Shown here one piece after another: positions 1-5,210 of a stretch of DNA of 7,041 bases. Under the pieces are notes generated by a model. That model was not told the origin of the DNA, searched no databases, and saw nothing but the letters and a program-made list of their open reading frames with translations. Source of the DNA: Solirubrobacterales bacterium (GTDB lineage Bacteria > Actinomycetota > Thermoleophilia > Solirubrobacterales > Solirubrobacteraceae); assembly GCA_003134675.1 (NCBI GenBank), contig PLBZ01000053.1:524-7564 (forward strand), read 5' to 3'. A program made the position numbers and the translations under genes. How positions within the stretch are numbered: the first letter of the stretch is position 1; every line of letters begins with the position of its first letter.

Positions 1-681
1 CAGGTGATCGTGCTCGCCGACGACGCGCCCCCCGCGCTCGTCATGCCCGCCGCAGGCCTGTCCGCCGAGAGCGGCGCACCGATCCTGCTCGTAGACTCCA
101 CGCTCCTCCCCGCAGCGACGGCGACGGAGCTGGCCAGCCTGCACCAACCGACGATCTACGTGATCGACCCTTCGGCCCTCAGCAACCGCGTGCTCTCAGA
201 GCTCGCGCATCTCGGACTCGTCAAGCGCCTCGGGAACGGCTCCGGCGAAGCCAGCGGTCCCGTGGACAACGCGATCACCGTCGCACGCTTTGCCGACGGC
301 GCGTTCGGCTGGAACATCCACGAACCCGGCCACGGCCTCGTGTTCGCGAACCTCTCACGTCCACTCGACGCGCCCGCCGCCGCACTGCTCTCCGCCAGCG
401 GCGACTTCGGCCCGCTGCTCCTACTCGACGATTCGAGCCCACCCGCCCGGACTTCGACTCCGCGCCTTTCGATTCCGCCTGCGCTGATCAGCTACCTCAG
501 CGATATCAAACCCGCCTATTCCCCCCAGGTCTCGCCGGTCCGCGTCGCCTACAATCACGGCTGGTTGATCGGAGACGAACGAGCGATCTCGGCAGTCACC
601 CAGGCGGAAATCGATGCGCTGCTCGAGGCCTCGCCACGCGCCGCCGCTACCGAAGAACCATCCCTCCCGCTCGCCGAATGA
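1..681 (+). CDS. Cell-wall-binding repeat (CWB2-type) protein, 5'-truncated
   Basis: The reading frame is open from the first base (codon CAG before the GTG at 4), so this is probably the C-terminal part of a longer protein; 226 codons are visible. Two CWB2-like units can be read, numbering from the GTG. The first spans about residues 1-78, with the pattern A-G-L-S-A-E-S-G-A-P-I-L-L-V-D then P-T-I-Y-V-I-D-P-S-A-L-S. The second, more divergent unit spans about 88-208 and ends in GDERAIS followed by Q-A-E-I-D-A-L-L-E. CWB2 repeats are known as non-covalent anchors for surface proteins to cell-wall polymers, so a surface or periplasmic location is expected, but the signal peptide would lie upstream of the window. 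The C-terminal tail (211-225) is Ala/Pro/Glu-rich and looks disordered. No catalytic motif is visible. The next gene starts 22 bases downstream, suggesting co-transcription. Family call fairly sure; function beyond wall binding unknown. Confidence 0.72.
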   Translation, partial: QVIVLADDAPPALVMPAAGLSAESGAPILLVDSTLLPAATATELASLHQPTIYVIDPSALSNRVLSELAHLGLVKRLGNGSGEASGPVDNAITVARFADGAFGWNIHEPGHGLVFANLSRPLDAPAAALLSASGDFGPLLLLDDSSPPARTSTPRLSIPPALISYLSDIKPAYSPQVSPVRVAYNHGWLIGDERAISAVTQAEIDALLEASPRAAATEEPSLPLAE

Positions 682-703
682 CCTATCTCCACGTAACGAA
701 GAC

Positions 704-988
704 ATGAGCCAAGCCGAGGACCCCAACCGCGTCGCCCGCATCCAGCGAAACCACGAGGTGACCGTCGAGGACATCCGCCAGCTGATGGGCGCCTCCACCC
801 CCCATTTCGCGCTGCAGCTGCGCAACCGCATCGCCGCCCTGATCGCCGACCTGCACCCCGACCATCCGGCGCGGGTGGAAGGCGAACGCGAGATCGTCCG
901 CCTTCAGTGCCTAGGCTTCCATGGCGAGACCCGTGGCGAGGGACGCGATCTGGGCGAGCGCCCGCTCCCCTCGCTCGACCTCACCTGA
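704..988 (+). CDS. Conserved-looking 94-residue hypothetical protein
   Basis: I do not recognise a named family. The ATG at 704 is chosen because it lies 22 bases after the preceding stop; the frame is open further upstream, but only within the preceding CDS. A weak purine stretch (AACGAAG) precedes it. The protein is soluble, with no signal peptide or membrane segment. Residues 19-27 (V-T-V-E-D-I-R-Q-L) and 35-50 look helical, and 57-70 (A-R-V-E-G-E-R-E-I-V-R-L-Q-C) looks like a charged amphipathic helix. The C-terminus (71-94) is Gly/Arg/Glu-rich, then P-L-P-S-L-D-L-T. It sits 68 bases upstream of the AAA+ helicase-loader-like gene on the same strand, so a replication-linked role is conceivable, but that is only inference from position. 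The coding call rests on codon-position GC bias, protein-like composition and good packing between neighbours. Confidence 0.62.
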   Translation: MSQAEDPNRVARIQRNHEVTVEDIRQLMGASTPHFALQLRNRIAALIADLHPDHPARVEGEREIVRLQCLGFHGETRGEGRDLGERPLPSLDLT

Positions 989-1032
989 TCGGAAAAATCC
1001 CGGCGATTGCGCGGTTGTTGTTCGTGGCCGCC

Positions 1033-1038
1033 GGAGGG
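1033..1038 (+). promoter_or_regulatory. GGAGGG Shine-Dalgarno-like site upstream of the AAA+ ATPase
   Basis: GGAGGG lies 18 bases before the ATG at 1057, too far for normal use, but 9 bases before an in-frame CTG at 1048. An in-frame TGA at 1045-1047 blocks any earlier start. A second short GGAG at 1050-1053 lies only 3 bases from the ATG. The true start is therefore either the ATG with a poor ribosome-binding site or a rare CTG adding three residues. The 68-base gap 989-1056 holds no convincing terminator or promoter. Confidence 0.35.
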
Positions 1039-1056
1039 CTTGCTTGACTGGAGTCG

Positions 1057-1833
1057 ATGCTCGATCCACGTTTGAAAGAAGCCGGCGAGAACCGTTGCGT
1101 GTTGGATGTGTGCGACGGCAGCGGCTTCGTCGTCGACGAGCAGACGAACACCGCCCAGGACTGCGCGTGCCGGGCTCAGCGCATCGCGACTGCGCGCACG
1201 AGGAGCCTCGCCGGTCGCATACCTCGCAGATACGCGGGCGTCTCCTTCGACCGTCCCCCGGTCACCGACATCGCCACGACCGCGCCCGAGCAGATCCAGT
1301 CGGTGCGCCGCTACGTGCGAGCGATCGTTGCGAACCTCGACGCAGGTAAGGGACTATGGATCCAGGGCGATGTGGGCACCGGCAAGACGACGCTCGCAAT
1401 GCTGATCTCCAAAGCCGCGCTCGATGCGGGTCGGTCGGTCGCCATCTACTCGCTTCCCCGCCTGCTCAACCTGCTGCGCGAGGCGATGGACTCCGAAGAG
1501 GGCAAGCTCGACTTTCTGGATCGGCTGACCGCCGTGGACCTGCTGCATATCGACGATTTGGGAGCCGAGAACCACACCGACTGGGTGCTCGAGCAGCTGT
1601 ACTCGATTGTCAATGCCCGTTATGAGGCCGAGCGCGCGATCGTCGCGACGACCAACCTCATGCCGGAAGAGCTTTCAGATCGGCTCGGAGCGCGTACGGT
1701 GTCGCGTCTCGTCGAGATCTGCGGCGATCTGATCCCGCTCTATGGCAAGGACAAGCGACGCGAGTTTCGAGCTATGGGATCGGAGGAGCGTGCCCCCTCC
1801 GCGCCCGACGTGCTTTCAGGCGCGTCGTTCTGA
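1057..1833 (+). CDS. DnaC/DnaI-like AAA+ ATPase, putative replicative helicase loader
   Basis: A 258-residue P-loop ATPase of the DnaC/DnaI/IstB group. The N-terminus carries a zinc-ribbon-like set of cysteines at 14, 19, 36 and 38 (C-x4-C-D-G-S-G ... C-x-C), as seen in DnaI/DnaC-type loaders. Walker A is GDVGTGKT at 104-111, Walker B is LLHIDD at 162-167, sensor I is ATTN ending at Asn200, and an arginine-containing G-A-R-T-V-S-R-L segment at 211-218 is the likely arginine-finger region. Family members open or deliver the hexameric DnaB helicase onto DNA at origins or restart sites, in the cytoplasm. IstB of IS21 elements is related, but no istA transposase gene or terminal repeat is visible, and the cysteine-rich N-terminus favours a loader. 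The tail after about residue 240 looks disordered. The gene follows the 94-residue gene and ends one base from the convergent membrane-protein gene. Domain call is firm; the cellular role is inferred. Confidence 0.85.
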   Translation: MLDPRLKEAGENRCVLDVCDGSGFVVDEQTNTAQDCACRAQRIATARTRSLAGRIPRRYAGVSFDRPPVTDIATTAPEQIQSVRRYVRAIVANLDAGKGLWIQGDVGTGKTTLAMLISKAALDAGRSVAIYSLPRLLNLLREAMDSEEGKLDFLDRLTAVDLLHIDDLGAENHTDWVLEQLYSIVNARYEAERAIVATTNLMPEELSDRLGARTVSRLVEICGDLIPLYGKDKRREFRAMGSEERAPSAPDVLSGASF

Positions 1834-1834
1834 G

Positions 1835-2395
1835 TCAGCGCCTGGCAGCGAACCGACGTTCTCGGCGTGCGTCCACGTAACGAGCGCGCAACAGCTTGAA
1901 CAGGAGCGTGCCCAGCGCCGCATCGACCAGCAGCAGCCCGACGTTCAGGGCCTTCGGCACGCGGGTGAGCGCGGCCACGATCAGGACCACAGCAGTGTGG
2001 AACACGATCACCGGCAGCAGCGTCAGGATCAGAGTGTGTGATCGGTATCCACTCAGGTGCTCGCGCAGCGTCACCTCGACCGTGCCGATCAGCACCGCCG
2101 CAATCCCCGTGAACAGCGCTGGGCCGCCATGCGATATCCCCTTGTTCAGCCCAACCACGGTGCCGATCGCCCCGACCAGGATCAGCAGCTCGGACAATGG
2201 CAGCGGGTGCCACGGCGCCCGCGGACGCTCGCCGACGGAGGCCGAATCCCGGTGGGCGCCCGCGCTGCGGCGCGCTGCGGCGCGCGGACGCGCCCGCTTG
2301 CTCGCGTCCTCTGCAGCGCCCTCCCCGGCTGCCCTAGCTGCGACCGGGCGCCGCTTGCGTGAGCGTCCGCCACGACCCCTGTTGCGATTCGCCAC
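1835..2395 (-). CDS. Four-segment membrane protein with basic N-terminal tail
   Basis: A 186-residue protein starting at GTG (2395); in-frame stops lie just upstream and I see no other start codon between them. Residues 1-60 are very rich in Arg, Lys and Ala and are probably disordered and cytoplasmic. Four hydrophobic segments follow at about 69-86, 92-110, 120-144 and 149-168, and the protein ends in another basic stretch (169-186). The positive-inside rule would place both termini in the cytoplasm, consistent with an even number of spans. No catalytic or transport signature is visible and I do not recognise the family. The basic tail could touch nucleic acid, ribosomes or acidic phospholipid. 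No Shine-Dalgarno sequence is evident before the GTG. It is divergent from xseA and convergent with the ATPase gene, the two stops being one base apart. The hydrophobic pattern on this strand is much more protein-like than the opposite frames. Confidence 0.72.
   Translation of the reverse strand: MANRNRGRGGRSRKRRPVAARAAGEGAAEDASKRARPRAAARRSAGAHRDSASVGERPRAPWHPLPLSELLILVGAIGTVVGLNKGISHGGPALFTGIAAVLIGTVEVTLREHLSGYRSHTLILTLLPVIVFHTAVVLIVAALTRVPKALNVGLLLVDAALGTLLFKLLRARYVDARRERRFAARR
2261..2280. repeat. 10-bp perfect tandem duplication (CGCGCTGCGG x2)
   Basis: Two exact adjacent copies of CGCGCTGCGG lie inside the part of the membrane-protein gene that encodes its Arg/Ala-rich tail, followed by a partial third copy (CGCGCGG). 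The unit is not a multiple of three, so gain or loss of one copy would shift the frame upstream of all membrane segments. It may simply reflect low-complexity, GC-rich coding sequence. Confidence 0.6.
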
Positions 2396-2440
2396 GGCGT
2401 TATGCGCTCGGCCAGGATTCGCTGCGCCGCATCTCCGTCG

Positions 2441-2458
2441 ATCCTAGCGCCTATCCTA
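2441..2458 (-). promoter_or_regulatory. Putative minus-strand -10 elements (TAGGAT twice) for the membrane-protein gene
   Basis: The plus strand reads ATCCTAGCGCCTATCCTA, a 6-bp direct repeat with a 12-bp period; on the minus strand this gives TAGGAT at 2458-2453 and at 2446-2441. Both fit TAnnnT and would produce leaders of roughly 40-50 bases before the GTG at 2395. The first overlaps the plus-strand -10 almost completely. A protein-binding direct repeat is an alternative reading. Confidence 0.35.
2452..2457 (+). promoter_or_regulatory. Putative -10 element (TATCCT) for a leaderless xseA transcript
   Basis: TATCCT fits the actinobacterial TAnnnT -10 pattern. Its last T is followed by seven bases and then the A of the xseA ATG at 2465, so the usual start site would fall at or next to the first base of the start codon. 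No Shine-Dalgarno sequence precedes that ATG, which agrees with a leaderless message. I see no good TTGACA-like -35 hexamer at the expected distance. Confidence 0.45.
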
Positions 2459-2464
2459 ACTTTC

Positions 2465-3802
2465 ATGGCTTCGTCCTCGCCACTTGCAGCTCCAGCCGCA
2501 CCCCCCGACCCGGGCATTCCCGGCAGCGGCCTCGCCGGCCCCTTTCCGGTCGGGGAGTATGCCGCCGCCCTGCGCCGGCAGCTGCGCTCTCTCACGCGCG
2601 TGCAGCTCGTCGGCGAGCTGGTCAACCTGCGCTCCGCTCGTGCCCGTGTCTACTTCGAGCTGCGCGACTCATCGGGCGCGATCCCCTGTGCGGTGTGGCT
2701 GAGGGACTGGGACTCGATCCTCGCACGCGCCGGAGGAGAATCTCCCGCCGAGGGAATGCAAGTGGTAGTGGCCGGCGGCTGCGACTTCTACCCCGGCAGC
2801 GCCACCTCCTCCCCCAGCTTCTCTTTCTCGGTAACCGACATGCGCGTGGCCGGGGAGGGAGACCTGCTTGCGCGGATCGACCGCCTCCGCAAGGCCCTCG
2901 ACGCCGAGGGGCTGCTCGAGCGCCAGCAGCGCCTGCACATGCCGCTGCTCCCCCGCACGATCGGCGTGATCACCGGCGAGAGCGGCAAGGCGCGCGATGA
3001 CATCCTCGCCGCGCTCGCTCGTCGTGGCTGGGCGGGACGGCTCGTCTGGGGCTTCGCCCCAGTGCAGGATCGCCACGCGGCGCCCGCCATCGTCCGCGCC
3101 TTGGGAGACCTCGCGGCTGTGGGCGAGGTCGAAGTGGCGATCGTGGCCCGCGGCGGCGGCTCTCTAGCCGACCTATTGTGCTTCTGCGACGAGACCCTCT
3201 GCCGCACGGTCGCGCTGCTCGGAGTGCCGGTGATCGCCTCGGTCGGCCACCACACCGACCGCACGCTGCTCGATGATGTCGCCGCGATCAGCTGCTCGAC
3301 GCCGACTCACGCCGCGGAGGCCGCCGTCGGCGTCGACTGCCTGCGCGCCCGCTCCGAAACCGCGGCCGCGGCCGCGCGGCTGTACGAGCACGGGCGTGCA
3401 GCCGTGCTCTCGCGCGCCCGCCTACTGGCGACACTCTCTCGTGCCCCCGCCGGACATTTAGCCCGCCAGCGTGCTGGGCTGCACCAGCAGCTCCGCGAGG
3501 TCCGCGCTGGCTCACGCCGGCGCCTTCAGTCCGAACGCGCCCTAACCGAGCGGCGGGTGTCGGCGCTCCAGCGCAGGGCTCAATCGGCGCTCCTGGACTG
3601 CCGCCGCCGACACCCGCACGAGCTCGGGCGACTTGCCCTCACGCTGGCGGCCCACGACCCTCAGCGCACACTCGAGCGCGGCTATGTCCTCGTGCAATCC
3701 GCCTCCGGCGAGGCCCTACCCACAGCCGCCTCGGCTCACGGGGCAAGCGACGTGAGATTGCGCTTTGCCGATGCCATCGTCCCCGCGAGGATCATCCGAT
3801 GA
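2465..3802 (+). CDS. xseA: Exodeoxyribonuclease VII large subunit
   Basis: XseA is the catalytic subunit of ExoVII, which degrades single-stranded DNA from both ends into short oligonucleotides in repair and recombination in the cytoplasm. I take the ATG at 2465 (445 residues), not the in-frame ATG at 2402, because the family-like sequence starts well after it and a -10 element sits just upstream. Residues about 25-128 form the OB-fold DNA-binding domain (P-V-G-E-Y ... V-x-L-V-G-E-L-V-N-L). The nuclease domain covers about 129-300, with the expected key residues: an Asp pair at 178-179 after K-A-R, RGGGS at 229-233, and GHHTD at 261-265 keeping His262 and Asp265. Residues about 300-395 are Arg/Ala-rich helices, the long coiled coil that binds XseB. 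The C-terminal segment (R-T-L-E-R-G-Y-V-L-V, 401-410) is typical. Oddities are GESGKARD replacing the common SPTGAA..RD, and His for Glu in GHETD. It overlaps xseB by ATGA. Confidence 0.93.
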   Translation: MASSSPLAAPAAPPDPGIPGSGLAGPFPVGEYAAALRRQLRSLTRVQLVGELVNLRSARARVYFELRDSSGAIPCAVWLRDWDSILARAGGESPAEGMQVVVAGGCDFYPGSATSSPSFSFSVTDMRVAGEGDLLARIDRLRKALDAEGLLERQQRLHMPLLPRTIGVITGESGKARDDILAALARRGWAGRLVWGFAPVQDRHAAPAIVRALGDLAAVGEVEVAIVARGGGSLADLLCFCDETLCRTVALLGVPVIASVGHHTDRTLLDDVAAISCSTPTHAAEAAVGVDCLRARSETAAAAARLYEHGRAAVLSRARLLATLSRAPAGHLARQRAGLHQQLREVRAGSRRRLQSERALTERRVSALQRRAQSALLDCRRRHPHELGRLALTLAAHDPQRTLERGYVLVQSASGEALPTAASAHGASDVRLRFADAIVPARIIR

Positions 3803-4065
3803 CCAACCCCCAGCCCACCACTGCTCTCCAGCTCCCCGCCGATCCCCCGGCCCAGACTTACGAGAGCGCCGCAGCGCGCGTCGAGGAGATCATCCACCGT
3901 CTGGACTCAGGCGAGGCCAGTCTCAACGAGACCCTTGCTCTGGTCCAAGAGGGCAAGTCGCTGATCGAACTCTGCGCCGGTGAGCTCGAGGCCGTCGGCG
4001 CTGCCCTACAGGAGCTGCGGCTCGACGAGCTCGTCGCGCGCCTGGAAGGCGAGACCTCCGCATGA
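3799..4065 (+). CDS. xseB: Exodeoxyribonuclease VII small subunit
   Basis: XseB is the small helical subunit, several copies of which wrap the XseA coiled coil to make active ExoVII. At 88 residues it is close to the usual length, with a Pro/Thr-rich lead of about 20 residues. The family pattern is clear over 21-75: Y-E-S-A, V-E-E-I-I-H-R-L-D-S-G-E-A-S-L, then L-V-Q-E-G-K-S-L-I-E-L-C and a second helix with regularly spaced leucines, forming a helical hairpin. The start ATG overlaps the xseA stop (ATGA), and its own stop overlaps the next start in the same way, so all three genes are probably made by translational coupling from one message. The lack of an independent ribosome-binding site fits this. 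Confidence 0.93.
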   Translation: MTNPQPTTALQLPADPPAQTYESAAARVEEIIHRLDSGEASLNETLALVQEGKSLIELCAGELEAVGAALQELRLDELVARLEGETSA

Positions 4066-5111
4066 GCACCTACGAGCTGCTCGCCGAGCTTCCCGTCATC
4101 GTCGAGGGATATGAGCTCGAGGGCCACGAGCTCGCCCTCTCCAGTGAGTTCGTGCGCAAGAGCACCGTCATCCGGCTGCGCGGTGCCGGCGAGGAGGGCG
4201 TCGGCGAGGACGTCACCTACGCCGTCGAGGACCAGGAGGCGCTGCAACGCGCCGGCGCGAGTGCGCCGCTCGCGGGCCGCTGGACGCTGGCGTCGTTTGC
4301 CGAGCACCTGCGCTCGCTGGATCTCTTCCCGCAGCCGACGGACCGTCCGGAGTTTCGTCTTTATCGCAATTGGGCCTTCGACTCGGCCGCGCTCGATCTG
4401 GCGCTGCGCCAGGCTCACACCACGCTGCATGCAGCGCTTGGACGGGAGCCCCAGCCGGTTGCGTTCGTCGCCTCTCTGCGTTTCGGCGAGCCCCCCTCGC
4501 TCGAGCCGCTCAAGCGGCGCCTGGAGATCGCGCCGGAGCTGCGCTTCAAGCTCGACCCGACACCGTCTTGGGACGAGCCTCTGATCGCGGAGCTCGTGGC
4601 ACTAGGGGTTGTGGACTCGGTCGATCTGAAGGGTCAGTACGAGGGCACGATCGTCGACAATCCAGCCGACCCCGCGCTATACCAGCGCATCGTGGATGCC
4701 TTCCCGAATGCCTGGATCGAGGATCCCAAGCTGACGCCGGAGACCGAACCGATCCTGCTCGGACATCACGAGCGGATCACCTGGGACGCGCCGATCCATG
4801 GCGTGACAGACATCGAGGCGCTGCCATTTCCGCCGCGCACGCTCAACATCAAGCCCTCGCGCCTCGGGGGCCTCGAGTCACTACTGGACGTCTACGACTA
4901 CTGCGCGGCGAAGAATATCGGCTGCTACGGCGGCGGGCAGTCAGAGTTGAGCGTCGGTCGCGGCCAGATCCAATACCTCGCCTCGCTGTTCCATGCCGAC
5001 GCGCCCAACGATGTCGCTCCGGCTGGCTTCAACATGCCCGAGCCACCCGCCGATCTGCCCGGCAGCCCGCTGGCGCCCGCGCCGTCGGCGACGGGCTTTC
5101 GCTGGAACTGA
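4062..5111 (+). CDS. Enolase-superfamily protein (muconate-lactonizing / OSBS-like fold)
   Basis: A 349-residue protein with an N-terminal capping region (about 1-110) and a C-terminal (beta/alpha)7-type barrel. The positions normally used for catalysis appear filled: R-F-K (161-163) in place of the KxK motif, Asp188 in V-D-L-K-G, Glu220 in W-I-E-D-P, Asp242 in W-D-A-P-I, and Lys264 in N-I-K-P-S-R-L-G-G. The end carries GGGQSELSVGR (290-300) and H-A-D-A-P-N-D-V-A-P (311-320). In the superfamily, the Asp/Glu/Asp trio binds Mg2+ and the lysines abstract and return a proton alpha to a carboxylate. The substrate cannot be told from sequence. O-succinylbenzoate synthase (menC) is one possibility, but no menaquinone gene is nearby and the active-site spacing is unusual, so I give no symbol. 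Start and xseB stop overlap as ATGA. The C-terminal 25 residues are Pro/Ala-rich. Confidence 0.8.
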   Translation: MSTYELLAELPVIVEGYELEGHELALSSEFVRKSTVIRLRGAGEEGVGEDVTYAVEDQEALQRAGASAPLAGRWTLASFAEHLRSLDLFPQPTDRPEFRLYRNWAFDSAALDLALRQAHTTLHAALGREPQPVAFVASLRFGEPPSLEPLKRRLEIAPELRFKLDPTPSWDEPLIAELVALGVVDSVDLKGQYEGTIVDNPADPALYQRIVDAFPNAWIEDPKLTPETEPILLGHHERITWDAPIHGVTDIEALPFPPRTLNIKPSRLGGLESLLDVYDYCAAKNIGCYGGGQSELSVGRGQIQYLASLFHADAPNDVAPAGFNMPEPPADLPGSPLAPAPSATGFRWN

Positions 5112-5154
5112 CGCAACTTCTATCCCGCTGCTCGGTTTGTTTAGGCACAGCGGC

Positions 5155-5160
5155 TAAGGT
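5155..5160 (+). promoter_or_regulatory. Putative -10 element (TAAGGT) for the secreted hydrolase gene
   Basis: TAAGGT in the 99-base gap after the enolase-family gene fits TAnnnT and would give a leader of about 44 bases before the TTG at 5211. A T-rich stretch (GGTTTGTTTAGG, 5134-5145) lies upstream, but no clean -35 hexamer sits at 16-18 bases. No hairpin with a T-run ends the preceding operon here. Confidence 0.35.
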
Positions 5161-5198
5161 CGGTGGCCGCCGGCTCGACGCATCAAGTTCTCCGGCGC

Positions 5199-5204
5199 GG
5201 AGGG
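5199..5204 (+). promoter_or_regulatory. Strong ribosome-binding site (GGAGGG) fixing a TTG start
   Basis: GGAGGG ends six bases before TTG at 5211, an optimal spacing. The upstream in-frame GTG at 5163 has no purine-rich site at such spacing and would add 16 residues that spoil the signal peptide. This decides the start of the following gene. Confidence 0.75.
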
Positions 5205-5210
5205 ATTTTC

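Noticed and set aside
421..831. 136-codon minus-strand frame opposite the CWB2-type and 94-residue genes
   Set aside because: It spans two plus-strand genes and their gap and shows no family features; best explained as an antisense shadow.
1057..1833. IstB (IS21 transposition helper) identity for the AAA+ gene
   Set aside because: No istA, terminal repeats or target duplication are visible, and the N-terminal cysteine pattern suits DnaI/DnaC-type loaders better.
688..1883. A 12-base exact repeat, TCCACGTAACGA, at 688-699 and 1872-1883
   Set aside because: One shared 12-mer is expected by chance in 7 kb; one copy is inside the membrane-protein gene and no flanking similarity extends it.
2359..3000. 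213-codon plus-strand frame overlapping the start of xseA
   Set aside because: Arg/Pro/Ala-rich shadow of xseA in another frame, with no protein-like pattern.
3360..3379. GCGGCCGCGGCCGCGCGG block in xseA
   Set aside because: It encodes an Ala-rich run in the coiled coil; a GC-rich codon effect, not a structural element.
5158..5180. Imperfect inverted repeat near GGTCGGTGGCCGCCGGC as a terminator after the enolase-family gene
   Set aside because: The stem is short and imperfect and no T-run follows, so it is not supportable as an intrinsic terminator.
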